Shown piece after piece: positions 47,168-55,477 of a stretch of 64,000 bases of DNA. The notes below the pieces were generated by a model that made no database searches, was not told where the DNA came from, and saw nothing but the letters and a program-made list of their open reading frames with translations. The position numbers and the translations under genes are program-made. Origin of the DNA: Parvularcula mediterranea (GTDB taxonomy: Bacteria > Pseudomonadota > Alphaproteobacteria > Caulobacterales > Parvularculaceae). Position 1 is the first letter of the stretch; every line of letters starts with the position of its first letter. The stretch lies in assembly GCF_013085255.1 (NCBI RefSeq), contig NZ_JABFCX010000003.1, forward strand, positions 372,001 through 436,000, written 5' to 3'.

Positions 47168-48571
47168 ATGACACGACGACTGGTTGGCGTATCGAACAGG
47201 ACCGCGGCAGGCGGGCCCAAGGCCGGCGGTTTGGCGGTGGCGCTCTGGGACGCTCTGGTCCAGCGCAAGGGCCTGTGGTTCGGCTGGTCGGGCGAAGTGA
47301 ACGAGCAGCTCCGGCGCGGCGTCGAGCTGTTCGAGGAGGAAGGCGTCGAGTTCGCCGTCACGGACCTCACCGACAAGGAGCATGACGGCTACTATCTTGG
47401 CTATGCGAACAGGTCTCTCTGGCCGGTGCTTCACTACCGCGTCGACCTCGCGAATTTCGATGAGGAAGAGTACTCCTGCTACCGCGACGTCAATCGCCGG
47501 TTCGCCAAGCTGCTCTTCCCACGCCTGCGCGATGATGATCTCGTCTGGATCCACGACTATCATTTCTTCCCGATGGCGCAGGACCTGCGCGATCTTGGCT
47601 GGACCGGGAAGACGGGGTTCTTCCTCCACGTCCCCTTCCCTCCGCCAGAGATCTTCAAGTCTGTCCCGAACCACCGTGCACTGACGATGGGCATGTGTGC
47701 CTCAGATGTCATCGGCTTTCAGACCGTCAGCGACCGGGACAATTTCGCGAAGTACTGCGTCAGTGAACTGAAGGCCGAGCAGGCCTCGCCCGAACTCCTC
47801 CAGTTGAATGGTCGTGAGATCCGTATCCGCGCCTACCCAATCGGCATTGACGCCAAAGAGTTCGAGCGCATCGCCGAGGAGGAAGAGGCGCGCAACGCGA
47901 CGGAGATGATCAACCCGTTCCTGGGCGACAGCCGTGCTCTGATCCTCGGCGTTGACCGGATGGACTATTCCAAAGGCATCCCCAACCGCTTCCAGGCGGT
48001 GGGCCGTCTTCTCGACAATGAGCCCGAGCTTCACGGCAAGATCGCCTACACCCAGATCGCGCCCCCCTCGCGGGAGAAGGTGGAGGAGTATCAGGAGCTG
48101 CGCGAACAGCTCGATACCCTCGCTGGACGGATCAATGGTGACTATGGCGACCTCGACTGGATCCCCATTCGTTACCTCGCGCGGAGCTATGGTCGGGAAC
48201 AGCTTGCGGGCCTTTACAGGCTGGCGCGGGTGGCGCTTGTGACGCCTCTTCATGACGGGATGAACCTCGTCGCGAAGGAGTTCGTCGCTGCTCAGAACCC
48301 GGAGGATCCGGGTGTGCTGGTGCTCTCGCAGTTCGCAGGCGCGGCGGAGCAGCTGAAAGACGGCGCGCTCCTCGTGAACCCGCACGACATCGCAAACATG
48401 GCCGACACGATTGGCGAGGCGCTGTCCATGCCTCTCTCCGAGCGCAAGCGCCGGTTCGAGAAGCTCTCCGCGTCTGTCTTCGGGCAGGATATCGCATGGT
48501 GGCGCGAGACGTTCCTCGCTGACCTCGATCCGACGATCGACGCTGCGGAAACCATTGCGGCGCATCGCTGA
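47168..48571 (+). CDS. otsA: Alpha,alpha-trehalose-phosphate synthase
   Basis: GT20 enzyme that joins glucose from UDP-glucose to glucose-6-phosphate to give trehalose-6-phosphate; 467 residues. Donor and acceptor motifs: VSNRTAAGGPKAGGLAVALWDAL, VWIHDYHFFPMAQDLRDLG, GFFLHVPFPPPEIFKSVPNH, LGVDRMDYSKGIPNRFQAVGRLL, QIAPPSREKVEEYQELREQ, and VALVTPLHDGMNLVAKEFVAAQ. First gene of an operon with otsB and a GH15 enzyme. Trehalose protects against osmotic stress and desiccation; induction is not visible in the sequence. Confidence 0.95.
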   Translation: MTRRLVGVSNRTAAGGPKAGGLAVALWDALVQRKGLWFGWSGEVNEQLRRGVELFEEEGVEFAVTDLTDKEHDGYYLGYANRSLWPVLHYRVDLANFDEEEYSCYRDVNRRFAKLLFPRLRDDDLVWIHDYHFFPMAQDLRDLGWTGKTGFFLHVPFPPPEIFKSVPNHRALTMGMCASDVIGFQTVSDRDNFAKYCVSELKAEQASPELLQLNGREIRIRAYPIGIDAKEFERIAEEEEARNATEMINPFLGDSRALILGVDRMDYSKGIPNRFQAVGRLLDNEPELHGKIAYTQIAPPSREKVEEYQELREQLDTLAGRINGDYGDLDWIPIRYLARSYGREQLAGLYRLARVALVTPLHDGMNLVAKEFVAAQNPEDPGVLVLSQFAGAAEQLKDGALLVNPHDIANMADTIGEALSMPLSERKRRFEKLSASVFGQDIAWWRETFLADLDPTIDAAETIAAHR

Positions 48572-48601
48572 GCTGCGGCTTGAGGTTTGAGGGAGTTTCG
48601 T

Positions 48602-49318
48602 ATGGGCCTCATCACCGCTGAGACGGCGTTGTTTCTCGACTTCGACGGGACGCTCGCACCGCTTCAGGATGACCCTGACGCCGTGGGCCTGCCTGAGGGC
48701 GGAGCGGAGCTGCTGCTTGGGTTGAGCGAGAAGTTGGGCGGCGCGCTGGCGCTGGTTTCAGGGCGTGATGCGCGGGACCTGTCACGGCGTGTGCCCAATG
48801 CGCTGTGGCGGGCGGGCAATCATGGGGACATGATCATTCCGCCGGGTACGGATGAGCCATCCAAGGTGGAGACCGCGCCTGCTGCGCTTCTTGAGGGAGC
48901 GAAGGCCCTCGCCGACCGGCTTGAAGGTGTGCGGCTGGAAGAGAAAGCCCGGGTCATCTGCATTCATTCGCGCACAGCCCCTCAGCATGCCGACGAGATC
49001 GCGCAGAAAGTTGAGGAGCTGGCAGCGGCTGTCGGCGGCTACAAGGTCCAGCGCGGCAAAGATATTGTCGAGCTGAAGCCCGAGGGCGTCGACAAGGGCG
49101 CGGCCATCGAACGGCTCATGACCGAAGACGCCTTCCGAGGGCGCAAGCCGCTGTTCATCGGCGACGACACCACCGACGAGGACGGCTTCATCGTCTGTAT
49201 TCACCGCGGCGGTTCTGCCGTGAAGGTTGGCGAGGGGAAGACCCTCGCGCCGCACCGTCTTTCGTCTACGGACGATGTCTGGGAATTCCTGAAGGGAACG
49301 CTTCATGACCTCGCTTGA
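48602..49318 (+). CDS. otsB: Trehalose-phosphatase
   Basis: HAD-superfamily phosphatase of 238 residues that releases trehalose from trehalose-6-phosphate. Motif I LFLDFDGTLAPL with the nucleophile D13 and general acid D15; SGRDARDLSRRV (motif II); a Lys-containing IVELKPEGVDKGAAIERL (motif III); and FIGDDTTDEDGF (motif IV). GAGGGAG precedes the ATG. It lies 30 bases after otsA and overlaps the GH15 gene by 14 bases, so all three are co-translated. Confidence 0.94.
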   Translation: MGLITAETALFLDFDGTLAPLQDDPDAVGLPEGGAELLLGLSEKLGGALALVSGRDARDLSRRVPNALWRAGNHGDMIIPPGTDEPSKVETAPAALLEGAKALADRLEGVRLEEKARVICIHSRTAPQHADEIAQKVEELAAAVGGYKVQRGKDIVELKPEGVDKGAAIERLMTEDAFRGRKPLFIGDDTTDEDGFIVCIHRGGSAVKVGEGKTLAPHRLSSTDDVWEFLKGTLHDLA

Positions 49319-51074
49319 ACTTGGCATTATCGGCAATGGCTCGATCGCGGGACTGGTCGATGACCACGGCGCCTACCAGTGGATGTGCCTGCCCCGCTTT
49401 GACGGCCAGCCGGTGTTCAATGAGCTCCTCGGCGGCGGCGGCGAGATGCGCTGCGAGCTCTCTAACTGTGTGTCCACGGAGCAGAGCTACATCCGCAACA
49501 CGGCGGTCCTGAAGACGACTTTGAAGTCGTCCGATGGGTGCGAGGTCGACATCATTGATTTCTGCCCCCGCTTCATCGCCAAGGGCCGGAGCTTCCGCCC
49601 CATGAGCTTTGTCCGGCGGATCATTCCGCGCTGCGGCAACGCGCGGATCACTCTGTCGATCACCCCTTCGCGGGGCTGGTCGAACGAGCCGATGAGCACC
49701 AAGCGTGGCACGTCGCATATTCGGTACACGGCGGAAGACAATACTATCCGCATGACCACGGATGCGCCGATCTCCTACGTCATGTCAAAGACGCAGTTCA
49801 CCCTCGACCGGCCGATCAACATCATCTTCACGCCAGACGAGAGCCTGTCCGATGCCCCGGAGCAGCTGGCGCGGGACTGGGAAGAGCGGACCATCGACTA
49901 TTGGCAGGAATGGTCGCGCCGGCTGGCCGTGCCGTTCGATTATCAGGACGCAGTGATCCGCGCGGCGATCACGCTGAAGCTCTGCGTGTTCGAAGAGACG
50001 GGCGGCATTGTCGCTGCACTGACGACTTCGGTGCCGGAGCACCAGGGGTCGGAGCGAAACTGGGATTACCGCTTCTGCTGGATCAGGGATTCCTATTTCA
50101 CCGTGACGGCGCTCAACCGCCTGTCGTCGGTGTCGACGCTTGAATACTATCTCCGCTATCTGAGGAATGTCGCAGCTCATACGGACGGCGGGCATATTCA
50201 GCCGGTCTATGGCGTCGGTGTCGAGGCGGATCTCGAAGAGCATATCGTCAAGACGATGCCGGGCTACAAAAGCCATGGACCCGTGCGCCGGGGCAACCAG
50301 GCGGCGGAGCATATCCAGCACGACGTCTACGGACAGGTGATCCTCGGTGCAGCGCAGGCCTTCTTTGACAGGCGCCTGCGTGCCCCTGCTGGAGAGCTCG
50401 ATTTCCTCGCGCTCGAGAAGATCGGCGATCGGGCTTTTGAGATGCACGACAAGCCGGACGCGGGGATTTGGGAATACCGGACCATCGCCAGCGTCCACAC
50501 TTCCTCGGCGCTGATGTGCTGGGCGGCCTGTGATCGGCTGGCGAAGATTGCGGAGCATCTTGGCAAACCTGACCGCGAGAACCACTGGCGCGGGCGGGCG
50601 AAGATCATCCGTGAGGTGATCGAAAAGGAAGCCTGGAACGAAGAGCGCGGGGCCTATACCGGCGCGTTCGGCGGCGAGGCCCTCGACGCCTCGGTGCTTC
50701 TGATGATTGAGGTCGGCTTCGTGGACGGCGAGGACGAGCGTTTCCGCAAGACCGTGGACCTGGTCGACAAGGAGCTGCGCGTTGGCAACGCCGTCTACCG
50801 CTATCGGCATGCGGATGATTTCGGCAAGCCGGAGACGGCCTTCACGGCCTGCACCTTCTGGCACATCGACGCCCTTGCGATGACCGGACGGCGGAAAGAG
50901 GCGACGGAGCTCTTCGAATACGTCCTCGCCAATCGGACCAAGCTGGGTCTCCTGTCGGAGGACATGGTGCCGGAGACGGGCGAGCTGTGGGGCAACTTCC
51001 CGCAGACCTACTCGATGGTGGGCATCATCAATTCCGCGACAAGGCTGTCACGAAGCTGGGCGAGCGTGTGTTAG
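49305..51074 (+). CDS. Glycoside hydrolase family 15 protein (glucoamylase/trehalase-like)
   Basis: A 589-residue enzyme without a signal peptide, therefore cytosolic. N-terminal beta-rich domain (about 1-220), then the (alpha/alpha)6 barrel with QGSERNWDYRFCWIRDSYFTVTALNRL, KPDAGIWEYRTIASVHTSSALMCWAACDRLAKIAE, and SEDMVPETGELWGNFPQTYSMVGIIN containing the predicted catalytic Glu. In trehalose operons of other bacteria such proteins act as trehalase or glucan glucosidase; which applies here is not known. It overlaps otsB by 14 bases, which strongly suggests use in the same pathway, possibly trehalose turnover. Confidence 0.9.
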   Translation: MTSLELGIIGNGSIAGLVDDHGAYQWMCLPRFDGQPVFNELLGGGGEMRCELSNCVSTEQSYIRNTAVLKTTLKSSDGCEVDIIDFCPRFIAKGRSFRPMSFVRRIIPRCGNARITLSITPSRGWSNEPMSTKRGTSHIRYTAEDNTIRMTTDAPISYVMSKTQFTLDRPINIIFTPDESLSDAPEQLARDWEERTIDYWQEWSRRLAVPFDYQDAVIRAAITLKLCVFEETGGIVAALTTSVPEHQGSERNWDYRFCWIRDSYFTVTALNRLSSVSTLEYYLRYLRNVAAHTDGGHIQPVYGVGVEADLEEHIVKTMPGYKSHGPVRRGNQAAEHIQHDVYGQVILGAAQAFFDRRLRAPAGELDFLALEKIGDRAFEMHDKPDAGIWEYRTIASVHTSSALMCWAACDRLAKIAEHLGKPDRENHWRGRAKIIREVIEKEAWNEERGAYTGAFGGEALDASVLLMIEVGFVDGEDERFRKTVDLVDKELRVGNAVYRYRHADDFGKPETAFTACTFWHIDALAMTGRRKEATELFEYVLANRTKLGLLSEDMVPETGELWGNFPQTYSMVGIINSATRLSRSWASVC

Positions 51075-51090
51075 CGCGGCGGAGGTTCCC

Positions 51091-51582
51091 ATGATCCGAT
51101 TTGCAGTCCTCGCCTTGCCCTTCGCCCTCGCCGCCTGCGCGGGCGTCAGCGGGATGCCGGTCGAAGATGACGACCTGCCTCCGGTTCAGAGATCCGAGAA
51201 CTGGAAGGACTGGGGCCGCGAGGAGAACGTCGCGCGCCGGGTGAGCGGGACGCCTCTTGGCACCGAAGCGTTGAAGGCGCGGCTGGTCGGGAATGTGTTA
51301 TCCGGCTGTTACCCGAACGAGCAAACCTTCTCGGAGCGGCTGACGACGGATGGCAACGTCATCGAAGCCGGGACCGGGAAGCAGCTCGCGAAGTATGCGA
51401 TCCAGAGCGACCAGCTCTGCTTCCAGTACCCCAACCAGCCCGTCGCTTGCTACACGGTGACCGAGGATAGGGACCGCCTGCTCTTCTACTCCGCCGGCGG
51501 TTTCAGGCTGGTCGCGGCGACTGGATGTCCTTTTCCGAAGGACGTGAAGGGCGTGGCTGAAAGCCCGAGCTCAAGCGGCTAA
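51091..51582 (+). CDS. Predicted lipoprotein
   Basis: A 163-residue protein with signal peptide and lipobox LAAC (Cys16). The mature part has GCYPNEQTFSERLTTDGNVIEAG and further cysteines (LCFQYPNQPVACYTV, ATGCPFPKD), possibly two disulfides. Family not recognised. It starts 16 bases after the GH15 stop and may be the last gene of the trehalose operon. Location: periplasmic face of a membrane, inferred. Confidence 0.75.
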   Translation: MIRFAVLALPFALAACAGVSGMPVEDDDLPPVQRSENWKDWGREENVARRVSGTPLGTEALKARLVGNVLSGCYPNEQTFSERLTTDGNVIEAGTGKQLAKYAIQSDQLCFQYPNQPVACYTVTEDRDRLLFYSAGGFRLVAATGCPFPKDVKGVAESPSSSG

Positions 51583-51681
51583 GCAGCCGCCGGGCCGGGA
51601 GAGAGAAAAGGCTCTCCTGAGGGCTAAAATCCGAACAATCCGGGTGAGTTTGGGGCAAGGCTCCCGCGCTAAACTGCACCC

Positions 51682-52299
51682 ATGGACCTCCAGGCCACTA
51701 GCCCCAAGGGCTCGCGCCCTCTCACCCAGCCAGAGCCTCGTGCCGATCTGGCCGATGGCGGTGCACGGCCGAGCGAGGCTGCGCCTGCGCAAGCCGTGAC
51801 GCGGGCCGAGGAGACCCCTGAGCTTGGCGACAAGAGGGAGGAGCGCCGCGCTGGCGAGCTGACCGATGGCGAGAAGGCCGTTGTTCAGAAGCTGAAGGCT
51901 CGCGACCGCGAAGTCCGTGCTCACGAGCAGGCGCACAAGGCTGTCGGCGGTGAGTATGCCGGCGCGATCTCCTACGACTACCAGCGCGGACCCGATGGCC
52001 AGAACTATGCGATCGGCGGCTCGGTCCCAATCGACACGAGCACGGAGCCAACGCCGGAAGAGACCATTATCAAGATGCAGGTCGTCATCCGCGCCGCCCT
52101 CGCCCCCGCGGAACCCTCTGGCCCTGACCGCGCCATCGCCGCGGCGGCCCAGGCGAAGCTCGCCCAGGCCCAAGCGGACCTGCAGGTGAAGAAGGCCGAA
52201 GAACGCACCGAAAACGCCGCGAAAGCTGGCCGGGCCGTAGGCGTCTACGCCGCTGCAGAGCAGGATCAGAGCACCACGCGCGTCGACGTCGCGGCTTGA
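51682..52299 (+). CDS. Putative metalloprotease of the CJM1_0395/SprA-related family
   Basis: A 205-residue protein. The diagnostic segment is RDREVRAHEQAHKAVGGEYAGAISYDYQRGPDGQNYAIGGSVPID, with an HExxH zinc motif (HEQAH, residues 81-85). Flanking regions are Ala-, Glu- and Gln-rich and probably disordered or helical. The family is known only as a putative metalloprotease. No signal peptide is visible. It stands alone just before tRNA-Ser. Confidence 0.85.
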   Translation: MDLQATSPKGSRPLTQPEPRADLADGGARPSEAAPAQAVTRAEETPELGDKREERRAGELTDGEKAVVQKLKARDREVRAHEQAHKAVGGEYAGAISYDYQRGPDGQNYAIGGSVPIDTSTEPTPEETIIKMQVVIRAALAPAEPSGPDRAIAAAAQAKLAQAQADLQVKKAEERTENAAKAGRAVGVYAAAEQDQSTTRVDVAA

Positions 52300-52358
52300 T
52301 TACCCACAATCGTCACAAATGGTTGCAAGCCCAGAAGGCTTGGGGCAAACCCGGCGAC

Positions 52359-52451
52359 GGAGACGTGGCCGAGTGGTCGAAGGCGCTCCCCTGCTAAGGG
52401 AGTAAGCGGTTTGTAGCCGTTTCGAGGGTTCGAATCCCTTCGTCTCCGCCA
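52359..52451 (+). tRNA. tRNA-Ser (anticodon GCT)
   Basis: Long-variable-arm tRNA: acceptor GGAGACG/CGTCTCC, anticodon stem CTCCC/GGGAG around CTGCTAA (anticodon GCT), a large variable arm (TAAGCGGTTTGTAGCCGTTT), T-arm GAGGGTTCGAATCCCTTC, discriminator G, CCA at 52449-52451. The trailer carries the three-hairpin element on the same strand from 52460. Confidence 0.97.
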
Positions 52452-52820
52452 GTTCTTTTATCTCACGGGCCGTAGGCCCTCCGATGGGGCGGGCTGGCCG
52501 CCCGGCGACCGGGTTGGTCGCTTGGGTGCCGCCCATTGGTTTGATCCGAAGCTGCTGAGATCAAAGCTGGGTCCGGCGCGAGGTTTCCTCGCCCCCAAGA
52601 TTCAATTTTTCTGCGCCTCCCTGCTCCCGAAAACTGCCTTCTTGAGACTACGTTGCCATCCGCTGTTCTGCTTGGGTGGAGGCGTTCTGTGCACGGTGCA
52701 TGTGATGCTCGTGAGCGGCGCAACACCGCTTAGGATAAGGGTTTCATTGCGTTTCCTGCTTGGAGACTGGCGCGGCTCCGCTATCATCGGGTGCAACGAT
52801 AAAGACCTGAGGAACGCCCC
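52452..52820. other. Gene-free stretch between tRNA-Ser and the pullulanase gene
   Basis: About 370 bases. Positions 52460-52570 are the three-hairpin trailer element. The rest has no credible coding region; the plus frame at 52522-52824 has no family features. A weak sigma70-like promoter, TTGGAG then a 16-base spacer and TATCAT, lies near 52759-52786 and could serve the pullulanase gene. No other structure seen. Confidence 0.5.
52460..52570 (+). repeat. tRNA-trailer three-hairpin element, copy C
   Basis: On the plus strand after the tRNA-Ser CCA: ATCTCAC; hairpin 1 GGGCC-GTA-GGCCC; linker TCCGATGGGG; hairpin 2 CGGGC-TGGCC-GCCCG; hairpin 3 GCGACC-GGGTT-GGTCGC; then TTTGATC and GATCAAA as a fourth stem with a longer loop. 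The linkers are identical to copies A and B, while hairpin 3 has a different, fully paired sequence. Confidence 0.75.
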
Positions 52821-55421
52821 ATGATCCGACCCCTTGCCTTTGCCGCGATGCTCCTTTCCTCCGTGTCCGTTGCGGCGGCGGAAACGCCTGCTCTCGATGG
52901 AGCGAAGGCGCATTGGATCGACAAGCGGACGGTTCTCCTGCCGCCGGGAGGCCCTAGTGTTCCCGTGCTTGAAGCGGGCGGAGAGACGATCGAGCTGAAG
53001 GAAGGCAAGGCGAAGGGCCTCGCCGATCGCTATCCGCATCTGCAGGAGTATGACGCCTACAAGCTGCCGCGTATGTCACGGACCAGGCTGAGTGAGCTGC
53101 TGCGCGGCCCGATCTACGTCACGACGGGCGGTCCTGAGGCGCAGGCGTTCGCGACGGGGCTTCAAATCCCGGGCGTGCTGGACGAGCTTTATGCGAACGA
53201 GAAGCCTCTGGGGGTCCAGCTAAAGGACGGTGTGCCGACGCTCTCGGTCTGGGCGCCTACGGCTGCGAATGTCAGTCTGCGGCTCTTTGCTGATGGTAAC
53301 GAGCAAAAGGTCGAGATGCGCCGCGACCACAGGACGGGGATCTGGTCGGCTGAAGGCGACGAGGACTGGATGGGCGCGGCCTATCTCTACGAAGTTGACG
53401 TCTTCGCGCCTGCTGAGGGGCGCATGGTGACGAACCTTGTCACCGACCCCTATTCTCTTGCTCTGACCACGGACAGTGAGCGCAGCCTGATCGTGGACCT
53501 GTCCGATGAGGCGCTGACGCCTCAGGGCTGGGATGATCTCGACAAGCCAGCGCTCGAAGCGCCGGAAGACATCGTTATCTATGAACTGCACGTCCGCGAT
53601 TTTTCCATCAGTGACGAGACGGTCGACGAGAAGGCTCGCGGCAAGTTCGCTGCGTTCACGGAGGAAGACAGCCTCGGCATGGGTCACCTTTTGAAGCTTG
53701 AGGAGGCTGGGCTCACTCACATCCACCTGCTGCCTAGCTTTGACTGCGCGACGATCCCTGAGGACATGAGCGTCCAAGTGGCCTCGGAAAGCTTTGCTGG
53801 TCTGCCCCCAGCCAGCGAGGAGCCGCAGGCGCGGTCAGGCGAGACGCGGGGCAGCGACGGGTTCAACTGGTGCTACGACCCCTATCACTACACCGTGCCT
53901 GAGGGCTCATATGCGGTGGACACGGACGGTCCAGCGCGGACGCTTGAGTTTCGTGAGATGGTGCAGTCGCTGAACGAGCGTGGCCTGCGCGTCGTGATGG
54001 ATGTGGTCTATAACCACACGACGTCCTCCGGGCAGGCAGAGAAGTCTGTTCTCGATAAGATCGTACCCGGATATTACCACCGGCTGGAGCTTGATGGCTC
54101 TGTCTCCACGTCGACCTGCTGCGCCAACACGGCGACGGAGCATGCGATGATGGAGCGCCTGATGATCGACAGCCTGCTGACGTGGGCACGCGCCTACAAA
54201 GTCGACGGCTTCCGGTTTGACCTGATGGGGCACCATAGCCGCGAGAACATGATGGCGGTGAAGGATGCGCTCCAGTCGCTGACGGTTGAGAATGACGGCG
54301 TGGACGGATCAAAGATCTATATCTACGGCGAAGGCTGGAACTTTGGCGAGGTCGCGAACAACCAGCGGTTCATTCAGGCGACGCAAGCCGAAATGGGCAA
54401 GACCAGCGGCATTGGCTCCTTCAACGACCGCCTGCGCGATGCCGTGCGTGGCGGCAGGCCGTTTGACGTGGGCGTGCAGCATGTCGAGAACCAGGGGCTC
54501 GCAAATGGTCTCTACACGGACCCCAATGAACTGCGCGCAGCGGATGAGCGGGCGCGGGACGAGTGGCTGGCCTATGCCGACCTTGCGCGGCTCGGTCTTG
54601 CGGGCCAGCTGACGGATTATCAGTTTGAGGGCGCGGATGGCGAGATGGTCCGTGGTGCGGACGTTCTCTACTTTGGCGATCCAGGCGCGGGGTATGCTTC
54701 CGATCCTCAGGAAGCGATCAATTACGCCGCTGCTCACGACAATGAGACTCTTTACGATATCAACGCTTACAAGCTTCCCCGGGATGCTTCGGCGGAGACC
54801 CGTGTCCGGAGCCAGGTGCTCGCGTCGAGCTTCGTTCTTCTCGCGCAGGGTATCCCTTTGATCCACGCAGGGCAGGACATGCTGCGGTCGAAGTCGCTTG
54901 ACCGGAACAGCTATGACAGCGGCGACTGGTTCAACATTCTCGACTTCTCCTACCAGACCAACGGCTGGGGCCGTGGGCTCCCTCCCCGGCATGAGAACGA
55001 GGCGAACTGGGAGGAGCAGGCGGACTTCCTCGGTGACGAACGTATCTCCGTTGATGGCGACGACATCGAGCTAACCGCTGCCCTGACCCGCGAGTACATC
55101 GCCCTGCGCAAGGCAGAGCCGCTCTTCCGCCTACGGAGCGCGGATGATGTGCAGGCCAAGGTCAGGTTTCACAATACTGGCGAGGAGCAGGAGATCGGCC
55201 TCATCGTGATGAGCCTTGGCGAGGATGAGGCTGCGCCTGAGCTCGTTGTCCTGTTCAACACCAAGGCGGAGGAAGCGGAGTTCTCGCTGGAACTCGATAG
55301 CGACTACCAGCTTCACCCTGTCCAGCAGGGGTCGGAAAGCGCTTCAATCCGCGCGGCTTCCTTTGACGCAGGGACGATCTCGGCGCCGGGGCTTACGGCG
55401 GTGGTCTTCAAGCGGCAGTAG
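52821..55421 (+). CDS. Pullulanase-type alpha-1,6-glucosidase (GH13)
   Basis: Debranching enzyme of 866 residues with a Sec signal peptide (about 1-20, ending VAAAE), so secreted to the periplasm or beyond. N-terminal beta domains (about 25-230) are followed by the GH13 barrel: VVMDVVYNHTTSSG (region I), VDGFRFDLMGHH with the nucleophile Asp (region II), IYIYGEGWNFGE with the acid Glu (region III) and AAHDNETLYD (region IV). The pullulanase motif YNWGYDP appears here as FNWCYDP. It most resembles the PulA subfamily, cutting alpha-1,6 links in pullulan, glycogen or limit dextrins. It stands alone between tRNA-Ser and a lipoprotein gene. Confidence 0.93.
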   Translation: MIRPLAFAAMLLSSVSVAAAETPALDGAKAHWIDKRTVLLPPGGPSVPVLEAGGETIELKEGKAKGLADRYPHLQEYDAYKLPRMSRTRLSELLRGPIYVTTGGPEAQAFATGLQIPGVLDELYANEKPLGVQLKDGVPTLSVWAPTAANVSLRLFADGNEQKVEMRRDHRTGIWSAEGDEDWMGAAYLYEVDVFAPAEGRMVTNLVTDPYSLALTTDSERSLIVDLSDEALTPQGWDDLDKPALEAPEDIVIYELHVRDFSISDETVDEKARGKFAAFTEEDSLGMGHLLKLEEAGLTHIHLLPSFDCATIPEDMSVQVASESFAGLPPASEEPQARSGETRGSDGFNWCYDPYHYTVPEGSYAVDTDGPARTLEFREMVQSLNERGLRVVMDVVYNHTTSSGQAEKSVLDKIVPGYYHRLELDGSVSTSTCCANTATEHAMMERLMIDSLLTWARAYKVDGFRFDLMGHHSRENMMAVKDALQSLTVENDGVDGSKIYIYGEGWNFGEVANNQRFIQATQAEMGKTSGIGSFNDRLRDAVRGGRPFDVGVQHVENQGLANGLYTDPNELRAADERARDEWLAYADLARLGLAGQLTDYQFEGADGEMVRGADVLYFGDPGAGYASDPQEAINYAAAHDNETLYDINAYKLPRDASAETRVRSQVLASSFVLLAQGIPLIHAGQDMLRSKSLDRNSYDSGDWFNILDFSYQTNGWGRGLPPRHENEANWEEQADFLGDERISVDGDDIELTAALTREYIALRKAEPLFRLRSADDVQAKVRFHNTGEEQEIGLIVMSLGEDEAAPELVVLFNTKAEEAEFSLELDSDYQLHPVQQGSESASIRAASFDAGTISAPGLTAVVFKRQ

Positions 55422-55477
55422 CGGCGGGCTACCCGCCTCCTGCCTGGGCTGCTACGCTCTTATGAGAGGAGCGGCGC

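Noticed and set aside
52522-52824. 100-codon plus frame upstream of the pullulanase gene
   Set aside because: It overlaps the structured tRNA-trailer element, has no family features, and would end just inside the pullulanase start.
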